Origin: Limnomonas spitsbergensis
Taxonomy: Eukaryota > Chlorophyta > Chlorophyceae > Chlamydomonadales
Assembly: GCA_037349105.1 (NCBI GenBank)
Contig: JAYJMM010000117.1
Coordinates: 1,302,001 to 1,366,000 of the forward strand
Reading direction: 5' to 3'
DNA length: 64,000 nt
Positions 11,301-21,600 of the stretch are shown here, piece after piece. A program made the translations under genes and the position numbers. The notes under the pieces are model-generated. The model worked only from the letters and a program-made list of their open reading frames with translations, had not been told where the DNA came from and searched no databases. Numbering within the stretch: the first letter of the stretch is position 1; each line of letters opens with the position of its first letter.

Positions 11301-13550
11301 GTGAGAGCGAAGGGCATCACCAAGCCGGGCACGGGGTTTAGAACGGTGCATACCTGCTGGGCCCTGCGAAACAGTCGGCTGCGCGGGGCTGGAAGGGAAT
11401 GACTAGGCTCAATTCCAGCTACCATGCACAGCCTGGGCCATGGTGCAGCCATGCCATCCGTGCACCGGGTAGGAGCATGTGTCACACCTGGTAGACCTGG
11501 TGGACCAGGCGACCCTCAGCCTCTCCACGGCCTCCTCGGCCCTGTACCCCAGCCTGCTGAGCTGAGCGCCGATTATGTCAAAGTCCAGCCCGTTGCAGAG
11601 CAGCGTCTTGATCTTGTCCCGTGAGTAGCAGAGACCAGATCGCCCCTGGTGGTAGGGGTGGTTTGGGGGTGTAGGGTTTGGGGTGACTATGAAGAGGAGT
11701 GGTTCCGCCGCAGGCATGTCTAGCCAAGGTTCAGGGTTGCTGTTATAAAATGTACCGCAACCACTTTCAAGCCTTAGGGTCCAGGTTGAAAGCTGCGGAG
11801 CGGCTCGGTTTCGTCTGTGCCTGGCCAGAGATCAGGGTTATAAGGCTTTGAGCTAGGTAGCAGCTCAGCCTCCTGTATGAGTGTATGACAGACCGCGGAA
11901 GGGAGAGAGCAGGGGAGCAGAAAAGGGGCGGGGGGAATAGGATAAGACAAAGAAAGCAGGGTCGGGCCTCTTGATGTCTCCCAAAGCTTGGGGACAGCGC
12001 TTCTATTTCTTGTGTCAGCACACGTTCAGCGACACTTCAGCCACCAAATGGCTGAAGGCCTCATGCTAGCCTGCCATGCGCCGCTAGTCGGAGGCCGGTC
12101 CAGGTTTGGTCCCTATCGGGCTTGCCGCGGCCGAGTGTTAGCTCCCAGCCCCCACCAAACTGCTAAGGGAGCGGAGGGGGATGTGGATGAGGAGGAGGAG
12201 ACGTCATGCGAACGTGCCACCCAAAGGCGACATAGAGAGGGGGGGAGCACCATCATGCCCTGCCCTGGTCCCCTGACCTCCACATCCAGTCCCCACATGC
12301 GAATTGGCGTCACGTATCAGCCAAAGAATGGCCAAGCCTCAGGGCATCTTAGTTACTTATTCGTACACCAATGAAGCACGTCCAATCAGGCTGCAGCTCA
12401 GCTTAGCTCTGGCACCCCCCCCCCCCCAGGGCTTAGCTGCTCTTCAGGTACAGCTTGGGCATCTCCTGGTCCAGGCCCGAGGCCCAGTGCACACTGCACA
12501 GCCATTCGGTCAAATATGCTACATGAAGCTGTGTCTGCAGGCCGGTCAAGGTTTGGCCCGATGGAGCCTTGGTGGCCTTCCGATGGAGGGACGTTGTGGC
12601 TTAACGGGGAAATTGTTCAGCTTCGTAACACAACGCACCTTGGGCGATTGCACCTTGTACAGCTGCTGGCCGCTTGCTGAAGCCTCGAACTTTACAAGCT
12701 GCCGCTCCTCCCGGCGTTGCCTCTTCAGCTGCTCAGGCAGCAGTTTAGCCTCATCCATGGCGGTGTTTGGGGTCGCGTTCGGCTGCTGCAGCTGAGGCGG
12801 CGGTGTGGCGGCAGCATGGGCCCCGGCAGGGGCAGGCGTTGTGCTCATCGCCACGTCAGCGGGGAGCGGCGCGCTGGGCCCGCCAGCTTCAACCCTGTGA
12901 CTAGATGAGGGTTCGAGGCACTGGGTCGCAGAGGGTGCGCCAGCAGCAGCTGCGTATGCGGGAGGCTGTGAGGCAGATCCAGCCTCTGCTGTAGGCGCTG
13001 CTGGTGCTGGTGCTGCCCCGGCTGTGAGTGCCTGCTGCTGCTGCTGCTGCAGCTGCTGCTGGCCCATGAGTTTCAGAAGCTGCAGGTGCAGAGCGTTGGG
13101 TGCTTCCCCTGGGGTCCGTGTGCCCTGAGCGATCAACAGGGACAGTGCCGCAGCAGGCGACATGCCCGAGGGCAGCTGAGGCTTCCCAGTATTGCTGCCA
13201 GCAGCTGGGACAGAACTACTGGTGGCGGGTGCGGTAGATGGGATTGTGCATGCCTGGCCTGGCAGCGGCGCGGGGGCGTGGGGTGGCATCAGGCTGTCTT
13301 GAAGGCCTGGCAAGCCACTGTTCAGAATTTGAACCCTGGGAATTGGAGGGGCACATGGGAGGGAGGGGGCGCGCCAGTCATGACGTCAACGCGCTGACGG
13401 AGCGACATTTCAGGAGGCAAGGCTCAGCTCGGGCATGCAATCGCGGCGATGCTGGGATCCGGAATAGCGAACTCACAGCGCATCCGAATCGTCCATTGGA
13501 GCGTCCAACATGGCTCTCAGGCCCGGATCCTCGTCCTCCGTGTCAGACAT
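8345..13550 (-). CDS. AT-hook, Ala/Pro/Gln-rich probable nuclear protein (5-exon model)
   Basis: Five minus-strand exons join without phase conflict: 13550-13477, 13335-12639, 11645-11488, 9874-8646 and 8502-8345, giving 771 residues. The start [15 protein letters not shown] is acidic and followed by donor GTGAGT. Exon 2 is Pro/Ala-rich with a poly-Q run and a basic helix ([17 protein letters not shown]), and ends at donor GTGCGT. Exon 3 encodes a conserved-looking helical segment ([20 protein letters not shown], then [16 protein letters not shown]). Exon 4 carries a basic cluster [11 protein letters not shown] and a canonical AT-hook core [10 protein letters not shown], and ends at GTGCGT. 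The AT-hook implies binding in the minor groove of AT-rich DNA, so a chromatin or transcription role in the nucleus is inferred. Introns contain the SINE at 11.4 kb, a homopyrimidine tract and R1 copies. Exon 3 could instead end at 11497 (same phase). The last exon is the least certain. The family is not recognised. Confidence 0.6.
10205..10890. repeat. Short repeats then homopyrimidine (CCTCTCCTCCTGCCT)n tract
   Basis: Three copies of a block around 'ACCGGTAGATACCCCTTTCG' at about 10213-10270 (the last diverged) precede about 610 bp of almost pure C/T on the plus strand, built of 'CCTCCCCTCTCCTCCTG'-type units. It lies in intron 3 of the AT-hook gene, so the transcribed RNA would be a long G/A-rich tract. 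Apparent Gly/Arg/Glu-rich open frames there are repeat artefacts. Confidence 0.85.
10921..11330. repeat. Tandem repeat of about 105-155 bp, three to four units
   Basis: Blocks 'GCATCACC(G/A)', 'ACCTTGATCAGGA(C/T)CCT', 'CAGTGTGGCTCTGAAACCAT' and 'TACACGTGTGCC' recur in order from 10921, 11077, 11182 and (partial) 11296. It sits inside intron 3 of the AT-hook gene, next to the SINE-like copy. Confidence 0.8.
11333..11480 (-). mobile_element. SINE-like element, minus orientation
   Basis: Reverse copy of the element at 5187-5342. It has 'TAGAACGGTGCAT', 'TGCTGGGCCCTGCG', 'GGGGCTGGAAGGGAATGA', 'CCATGCACAGCCTGGGCCAT' and 'GGTGCAGCCATGCCATCC' in order. It begins only a few bases downstream of the proposed donor of exon 3 of the AT-hook gene, so its insertion defines that intron's 5' edge. 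Confidence 0.6.
12010..12180 (-). repeat. Dispersed repeat R1, minus orientation
   Basis: Contains 'CAGCGACACTTCAGCCACC', 'GGAGGCCGGTCCAGGTTTGG' and 'TCCCTATCGGGCTTGCCGCG'. It lies in intron 2 of the AT-hook gene. A shorter fragment ('CAGGCCGGTCAAGGTTTGG') lies at 12538-12590, directly against the exon 2 donor. Confidence 0.7.
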
Positions 13551-13559
13551 ATCCAAGGG

Positions 13560-14690
13560 CAAATTGGCGCGACAAGTTGTACTGCACCACACGGAAATTC
13601 AAGGTTGGACAAATCCTTACTTTGCTTGGACTTTACTAAATCGGGGTCAAGTCAGGCTAATGTCTGTCACATTTTTGTTGGGGCAGGCCAATTTTGCGTA
13701 CGGAATCCCAAGTCATACATCGCCTCTACATCACCCCAGTGGTGTTCTCTGGTGGTGATCATTGATTCTCACGCATTCAATAATCTTTCTGTTGGAAGAT
13801 TTTTCCTCACCGGTCTACTCGGTATCGCGGCACATTTTCCACTGCCTCTGCTCATGACTGATAAGGAATGTTGACTCTCCACCTCAGCGAAGCGGTCAGT
13901 GCTTCATCATCACCCCCGCCGATATGCTTGGATAATACCGGGATAATGCTGACATACACTGATGCGATCGGAGGAAATTCCTGGGAATGGTGGGAATAGT
14001 CTTGATCAGGGGGTCAAGATGATAGTCCCTTGCTCTGGAATCCTGACGTCAGGACTCCGGCTACCGATAGGTTATTTCAACATTGATTCATATAACTCTT
14101 TTCACATGAAAAATTGGAAATCGATCCCTACAAAATCGAAACCCTAAGCCCTGCTGAGCTCAGCGCCTACTCACATGGCCACATGCCCCAGCTCCCGCCC
14201 TGTGCTTGTAGGAGCTCCCCCAACAACCAGGCCTCTGCTGGTTTTTCCACCGCCAGCTGCTTGGTGGCCGAGCAAGGCCTAGCTGATAAAGGAGAGGCAA
14301 GTGGACGAGCTGCCCAAGCCAGTGATGCGACCCTGCAGGCCTGCACACCCATCTTGGTGCAGGAAACCATAGGACACCCAGACATGGTCATGGTCATGGA
14401 GGTGGGATTCTACCTTTTTCATGGGGGAAAGCTGTGGTAGGGAGGTGGGGAGGAAACGTGGGGTATTGCACTGGCTAGCAAGTAGGTAGTCGGGTATGGG
14501 AGATGCATGGGGGAATAGCTGAATGGCTACTGGGTATGAGTCATATCCCTCAAATGCTGATTTATTTTTGGACTACTGGATATGTAGCAATAGGAAGTTA
14601 TTGATTGGCGAGCCGGAGGATCCTACGCGTCTCTTCGGCATAGATGCCAGAATGTTGGATGCAGGCGACTGTTCAAGCAGGATACGAAGT
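13560..14690. other. Upstream of the AT-hook gene; no gene seen
   Basis: Unique sequence that should hold the promoter of the minus-strand AT-hook gene. No TATA-like or other element was decisive. Small open frames have no exon signals or recognisable motifs. Confidence 0.4.
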
Positions 14691-15230
14691 TGCATTCAAA
14701 TTGTGTTTTTGTTTCCTTCATCTCCATTCCCGTCCCCCCGTCCCCTGAGCACTCTGTCTTGACCTCTCTATATTCTCTTTATCTTCCTCTCTATACCCCT
14801 CCGTGTCTCTTTATATCTGTCTTTCTCCCAGTGCTTCTGTTTTGCGTGCCTTCTCGGTTTATATGTCTATTTTCTCTGTTTCCTTCTCCCAAGCCCCTCT
14901 GCGTTCATCTTCTGTCTCTATCCCCGTGCTTTTATCTTGCGAGCCTCCACATTTCCCCTCCATTTCCTCCCCCTGCCCTTATGTGTCTTTCTCCAGTCTC
15001 TGTCCCCTTGATTTTGTTTTCTGCTTCTCTCTGTTCACTCTATTTCTTTTGCCATGCCCTATTGCTATCATCTCCTCCTGTCTTGTCTCGTGCGTATGTG
15101 CCCCTGAATCTAAATCTCGCTCACACACACAAGCACACGTGCACACTCAACCTCTTTTAACCCCTCCACATAGACCACGCAGATTCATTTGCTGAGACAC
15201 ACACAAGCCCTCTCCCCAACCTATCACTCT
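14691..15230. repeat. Pyrimidine-rich low-complexity tract
   Basis: Irregular TCTCTTT/CTTCTCC-rich sequence ending in a short (CA)n-type stretch near 15121-15145. No gene is seen. From 15231 to 16200 the sequence is more complex but carries no supported feature; one unremarkable open frame (15495-15869) lacks recognisable motifs. Confidence 0.6.
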
Positions 15231-16197
15231 ATCAGCATATCAGCAGGATGGGAGAGGCAATGATCGCCATGCGCCTTACTCATTCAGGAGGAGGGCCTCG
15301 CCTCCAACAGCCAGCAGCGCCTGATTCGCCAGAGCTAACAAAGTTGTGATTACAAGCGCACGACAAGTCAGAAATTATTAAGTCAATTGTCAGTACCATA
15401 GAAAAACTCACAGCTCATTCGCCCCGCTCATCGGAAGTGAGTCATGATACAGTAACGAACACCTCATGTAAGCCAGCCGGATTTTCAGCATACAATGGTA
15501 GGATTCCTAGCACAGAGGATTCACACTTCACAGAGGACAGCATACACCAACCCTAGCATCATTACCCCTATTCATTGTTTAGTCATTGTAAATGGCACAG
15601 TATATTCCCGTATACGTGATAGGACCATAGTGTTCTACGGAATATACGGGTCCAAAGTAGCGGCCAGGCATCCCGACGTTGCAAGACGTGCTTCCCGTAC
15701 AAGCTTGATTAGGATCTTCTGGGACCTTGTTCCCCCGGCAGTGCCTCCGGCACTTAACTTTGTCCCTTTTAAAGGACAGGCTGCCTACTGTAAGAGTCAT
15801 CGGCCTAGCTCCAAGAGCATCCAGGCCCACTTACGATACAGCCAGTACCTTAACCCCAGTCAAGCCTAGATCTGTTAGATACAGAGATAGTATTAGTTAA
15901 GCAACAGAGCAGCAGAGCAAGATCAGCGGCCAACACCAAGCCCGCAGACTACGCAGAGGCTCTCATCTCCTAGAAGTTCCGCCTACAACGGCGCTGCCCT
16001 CGACCACCGGCCTTGCAACACCAGTAGCCCAGGCAAGTCTGAACCATGACGGCATTTTAGTTTGTTCTCTTCTCCCTTCTGATCAGTGGGGCGCCCTCGC
16101 GGCCAAGCAGGGGTGGGATGCGCCTGCTTTTGAGGACTTTCTTTTGTTGGAGGCGTTGTTGAGAACTTGTCTCTAGTGGAACGCAAGTGTTGGACTT

Positions 16198-16990
16198 GGT
16201 CTTCTTTGCCTTCACGGCCTTTCCTTTTGTTCCTTTCCCTCGCTTTCTTTTAGTTTCTTCTTTTTTCCCTACTGAACAGTTGGGCGCCCACGCGGCCGAG
16301 CTCTGAGCGGGCCCAGAGGTGTAACGTTATTTACTCATGGCGGCAGCCATGGCTGCCGACATGCAGCACGCTGTCAAGCGGGGCTCCGGAGGGCGCATTT
16401 GGTGCAGTGAATTGCTAGGTGCCTTGCTGGAACTGGAGCTGGGATCAGCCGTCCGCAAACTACGTCACAGAGGTGCTAGCAGTAGTTGATGCAGCACACG
16501 AGCGGGCGCAGCTAGATGCAGCTGGCAGAGGGGACCCCAGAGATCCTGCCACTGATGAATACATGTCTGCGGCCGCCTACCACACCTGGTTTCAGTCTAC
16601 AGCGGGCGCTTTGCTGGTGCGGGCCAAGGGCCCCACTAGCCAAAGGGAGTGTGCTTGCGTGCGCACGAACGGAAGGCTGCGGCTCGGCGCCGTCAGCACG
16701 GCTGACACTAGAGGACGGCGCAGTGGTCAGCAGCATGACAGACGGTGCTTCCAGCAATGTTGGGCTAGGGGAGACGGCGAGCATATGGAGGACGCGTTGC
16801 ATGCATGCTTTCAATGCCCCAGCTTGAAGGATCGATCAACTTAGGGAGTGGGGATGGGCAGGTCCTCTCAATGGTGCTAGAGACTTCTTTTAGTTTTACC
16901 GGGGCAGGCTTGGGTGGGATACCCTGGCTTTTGTGAACGATGTGGACAATGTGGTAGTTATCGTTGAGGCGTAGACATTTTCAGAGGCTG
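16198..16990 (+). pseudogene. LINE-like retrotransposon remnant
   Basis: A plus-strand frame starting with an Ala/Met-rich stretch at about 16337 (KRGSGGRIWCSELLGALLEL) breaks near 16490 and continues in another frame. That frame ends in a Cys/His arrangement (CFQQCWARGDGEHMED, then ALHACFQCPSLKD) and a stop at about 16842. A Cys-x-x(x)-Cys ... His ... Cys-Pro pattern close to the C-terminus is typical of the zinc-finger end of non-LTR reverse transcriptases; the RT itself is not present. Flanking 3'-type sequences at 16283-16328 and 17094-17145 support an element end. Frameshifts and missing domains make it non-autonomous. Confidence is limited because only the last part is present. Confidence 0.4.
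16283..16328 (+). repeat. LINE/SINE-type 3' tail, copy 1
   Basis: Contains 'TGGGCGCCCACGCGGCCGAG' followed by 'GCGGGCCCAGAGGTGTAACG'. The same order of blocks occurs at 17094-17145 and, more diverged, at the ends of the three SINE-like copies. Confidence 0.6.
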
Positions 16991-17093
16991 GACCTTCCTT
17001 TGTCTTGCAGCCTTTTGTCTGTCCCTTCACTTGTCCTCCTTGTTTCCCCCTGCCCCCTTGCGTTTGTTTCGTTCTTTCCTCCCAACCCTTTAG

Positions 17094-17145
17094 TTAGGCG
17101 CCCACGCGGCCGAGCCTTTTTGAGCAGGGCCCAGAGGTGTAACGT
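17094..17145 (+). repeat. LINE/SINE-type 3' tail, copy 2
   Basis: 'TAGGCGCCCACGCGGCCGAG' then 'GCAGGGCCCAGAGGTGTAAC', preceded by a T/C-rich leader like that before copy 1 (CTTTTGT/CTTTCCT runs). The two tails about 810 bp apart may be two insertions of one family. Confidence 0.6.
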
Positions 17146-17587
17146 CATTGACAGATATCCCAGGCGGAACACTCCTTGCAAGTTACAACCTATTGTTTGC
17201 CTGCCAGGCACTCGCTCACATCTCAGCATCTCTTATCGCCTCCTCCGGGGTTTTGCCCTTGAGCATCCATAGATCTTCTCATTTTCCTTCAGTGCCTCAT
17301 GTTACATACACCCACATCAGACACCACATCAGACACTTGCTGCTGCCCACCCTCCACCCCCCACAAATTGAGGCAGGCTCTCTACGCGCTAGAAGCTCTA
17401 TACGTGTGTTGCTTTGCTTCAGCCGGTTGGCCTGCCTTGGCGATAAGGCTTCAGTAGTTTAGTAACGGTACCAGGAAACGAGGACTCTGCAGACACTTAG
17501 GGCCCAATTCCACCTGTATCCGGAACTCGAAAGATAGTGCCAGCTGGACACATTCCAATTCCTCTAGTGTTCGGGATCATGCTCGGA

Positions 17588-17612
17588 TCCTAAACCCTAA
17601 ACCCATAAACCC
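17588..17612. repeat. Short interstitial telomere-like motif
   Basis: 'CCTAAACCCTAAACCCATAA' matches two to three plant/green-algal (CCCTAAA) units. It directly precedes the hairpin at 17614. Confidence 0.6.
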
Positions 17613-17613
17613 A

Positions 17614-17696
17614 TTATCCGTACCCGGCGAGGCATGATTTTTGCATCGAGCCCAGAGGGGTCGCCTGGAAAATCATACCTCGCCGGGTACGGATAA
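17614..17696. repeat. Strong inverted repeat, 28-bp arms
   Basis: The left arm (17614-17641) begins 'TTATCCGTACCCGGCGAGG'. The right arm (17669-17696) ends 'CCTCGCCGGGTACGGATAA'. There is one mismatch in 28 and a 27-nt loop. It may be a foldback element, a MITE or an RNA hairpin; no coding context is seen. Confidence 0.9.
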
Positions 17697-17811
17697 GCGT
17701 GACAGCGAGGCTTGGCTCCATTTTCTTACTTGGTTATCACTCTCAGTCGCTCTCGCAATTCGTTTGATTCGGCTCTTTCTTTCTTGATTCTTCATGGCTG
17801 ACTAACCCCGC

Positions 17812-18210
17812 CCTGTCGGCGGCAAAGATCTTGCAGGCGAAGAGCTGGGCAAAGATATTGCAGGCAAAGAGCATGGCAAAGAGCTGCGCAAGGAGCAAAG
17901 ATCAACACAAAGAGCAACGCAAAGAGCATCACAAAGAGCAGAGTGCAGTGCAAACATAGAGCAGAGCGCAGCGCACAGAGCAGAGTGCAGCGCAAAGAGC
18001 AGATAGAGTGCACTCCAGCGCAAAGAGCAGCGCAAAGACAAGAGCAGCGCAAAGAAGAAAGAACTGCATAGAGACAAGTGCAGTGCAAAGAGCAAAGAGC
18101 AGCGCAAGGAGTAGCAGAAAGAGCAAAGAACAGCACAAAGAGCAGCGCAAAGGCAAGCGCAAAGAGCAGATCAAAGAGCAGCGCAAAGGCAAGCGCAAGA
18201 GCAGAAGTGC
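17812..18210. repeat. GCAAAGAGCA low-complexity tract
   Basis: About 400 bp of irregular 'GCGCAAAGAGCA' repeats. The purine-rich plus strand gives Lys/Arg/Ser/Gln-rich frames and the minus strand gives Leu/Cys/Ala-rich frames; neither is accepted as a protein. Confidence 0.8.
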
Positions 18211-18607
18211 TTGACAGGCTGTAATGCAAAGAGATTTGGTTTCGCACGTACCCGAACACATCGCAGGCTCAGGTGGAATTGCATTTGCCGTATTTCCATG
18301 CCCTCTGTTTCCAACCAGAAAACCCGCCACCGGGATTAATCCCGGCGAGGCGCAGGTGGAATTGGGGCCTTATAAGATGAAATCCGTTCAATTTTACTTT
18401 CCAGTCAAGACTTTTTTTGAATTCCAGAATAATTCACACTGTTCCCTTCAGCTGAAGATCAGGGGCTGACGATGTTGCTTGAGGATAAGAGATTTTCCGG
18501 AGTGTATGAATTCATACTTCGAGCATTGGATTGACGGAACATAGCGGAGAAGTGCAGGTGTCCAGATTTACAATCGAAGAATTCGTCGCTACTCCTATCT
18601 GTCGGAG

Positions 18608-21600
18608 ATGGGCCGTCCCGAGGTGATCATCGTGTGGGACATCGAGAACTGCCACGTGCCCGATAACATATCCGCCAACGATGTGCTGGAGTGAGTTTCC
18701 TTCATCAAGAGCCGTCGTTCGACCGGCAAGCCCTGTCCCACACAAGGAGCTCTTGTTTGCATTGCCTTACCAACCAAATGCCGCCCCCTGCCCCCGCCCG
18801 GCGGGCATGCACCCCCTTGTCCCTTCACTTAACTCATGGCTCCTTGATGCCTGACCTCAAGACCCTGTCCTCTCAACTAATACTGCATGACTGACTGTCT
18901 GCCTCGTGCCGGCTGCCATCCAGATGCCTGGAAAAGGAGTATGTGACGCGACCAGGAAACGCGCTTGACAGCTGGAGCGTAGGCCTGTCCATCGGGTCCA
19001 TGCAGTACCACAGAATTGGCGATGATAAGATCACCAAGCTCTGCAGCCGCAGAGTCAACGTGCTTTTCAACACTGGCGTCGGCAAGTCAGGGAGCACAGA
19101 CCTACCGTTGATAAATGTAGGCATTATTTGAGGTATTATTTACCAATTTGTTTACTACTACCGTATGGATATTGGTGTTTCTTTTAGTGAGGTTCAGCTG
19201 CAGTTCACCTACATTGCCGCCAGAGCCCCAGTGAGGCGTGGCCAATTTTAATGCGGCCTGCCCATGGTGGTATGACAGTCCTCGGTCGGATGTTATGATA
19301 ATAGTTGTTGTGGGTACTCGTGCAGGATATTGGGAAACCCTACGCTATTCTGGAGAGCTGTCCAGGATGTTGTGAGACCCCGATCTTTGTCCTGGAATTG
19401 ACACTCGATATTGGCGCAACTTCTACGGTACCGAAAAACCGGATAGGGTCCGCCCACCCCTGTTGAGAACTAATATATCAAATTCGTCGCGCAGGCAAAA
19501 AGTAACCAATTCCGCGCACGCGCAGCTGAACATTTGCGTTTATTTATTTAGTTATTTTACTTACGGTATACGTACTCCGCCGTCTCCGAGCACCTTCAAA
19601 AACAGTTGTTCATTATTAATCTGTCGCGCACCACTCCGCGCACCTCCAAAAATAATCAATCGAAAGCTGAGTCAAACCGGGTTCATGGTGTCGCAGTCTT
19701 CTTGACGCCTTAAAACATGCAGTTTAAAATTGGTTTCTTTGCTGGCAGAGGCCTCCTTCACCCATCTGTAAATGACTAATATGACATACTGTACGGTAGT
19801 GTCAGTTCAAATTCGTTCTATTCTGAATTTGCTTTTTGATTTGAAATTTCTCTTTCGCCCCAGTCACGCTGTTTGTTTTATTGGTTCGTTTTTTTATCAT
19901 AAGCTGTTTTCCCTGATCAACAGTTCGTTTTTGCTCTGGGAGGCATTTCTAGTTCCAGCATGCGTCTTGCCTTTGCCCTAGCGAAAGGCTCGGCAAGAGA
20001 AAGCAGCCCTTTCATGTTGGCAGCATTTTCATAGGAAGCCAGTGTATAGACGCTGCTTTTGCGGAGAACGTCGTTGCGCTCTGTGTTGGCGACGTTTTTA
20101 AGGGATTCGGGCGGGAAATGTAGGCCTCTTGTTCGTTTTTTCGTTTCTGCATACATGCATTCATGCGCTGCAAAAGGCAGAAATGGTTGATTTCGATGAT
20201 CATGTAACATGATCATCGAAGTTAACCATTTCTTTTCATGAAAAACGATCCATGACACGAATTTGGGCTGACACTACGGTGTATCTACAAATTTCACTGT
20301 AACGGCATTTTGGTATTTTTGCTTGTGCTACATGCACCTACTTGTTTGAACAGCCTCAGGCCTTACCATGTCAAATGAAGGGGGTAGGAACCCCTTCACA
20401 ATCCTTCCTCCTCCTACCCTTCTCTTGCCCTTCTCCTACCCTGCTTGATCCTCCTTGCATGCTTGGCCCCCTTTGCTAACCGGACCACAGGTGAACCGGC
20501 CCCTGCTCTGTCACTCCTCTGCTCATCCCTGCCCCAAAGCCTGAGCCCTTATCCCTAAAACCCTGCCCCAAAGCCTGAGCCTTATTCCTCTTACATCCGG
20601 CCCAAAAGCCTGCGCCCTAACATCCCGTTTCCGACTGACCCCGATAAAAAAGGCAAATTGGTCGATGGACCCCATAAACATTCTGGGGAGATCGTTTCCA
20701 ACTCAGCTCGTGAGGCAGAATCTAGCAACCCCCTTTTTCTGCACGGCTTATGGCGCGCATACTTGAATTTCTCGAGCTCCACTGCTAAGAAAGAGGGTAT
20801 GCAAGATTTCTAAAGCTGCTCTCCAAACCACTCGTTCAGAACCGTGCATCTTGAGCTTCCCTGATGTGTCCTTTGCCCAAGATTGATTCCAGGATCGTCA
20901 CAACGATCACCTCCCCCACACCTTGTCTACACATCGTCGCCCATAGGAACCATGGACAGAAACAACAGCGCGTAATAGCAATGTGATGATTCAAACTTTT
21001 GAAGGGCTATGCCAACAGGAGTAAGCACCCCGGAATTTGTCCGGGGAGGGGGTGCGGTATCCCCAAAAAGGCTGATTCCCAGGGTAAATGGAGGCACCCA
21101 GAAAAAGTTCCAGGGTGCTCGTTTCACCCCGGAAAGTCCTCAGATACTTTCCGGGGTCGGTCGGAAACGGGCTGTAAGCCCTGAAACCCTGCCCCAAAGC
21201 ATGCACCTTAACCTGAACACCCTGCCCCATAGCATAAGCCTTAATCCCAAACATCCAGCTCCATAGCATGAGCATTAACCCCAAACACCCTGCCCCAAAG
21301 CATGAGCCTTAACCCCGAACGCCCTGCCCCAAAGTATGAGCCTTAACCCCGAACACCCTGCCCCATAGCATAAACCTTAACCCCGAACACCCTGCCCCAA
21401 CGCATGAGCCTTAACCCCGAACACCCTGCCCCAAAGCATGCGCCTTACCCCCGAACACCCTGCCCCAGAGCATGCGCCTTACCCCCGAACACCCTGCCCC
21501 AGAGCATGCGCCTTAACCCCGAACACCCTGCCCCAAACATTAGCCTCAACCCCGAACACCCTCCCCCAAAGCATGCGCCTTAACCCAGAACATCCTGCCC

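Noticed and set aside
18008..18214. Lys/Arg/Ser-rich small protein
   Set aside because: Simple GCAAAGAGCA repeats with no start or splice context.
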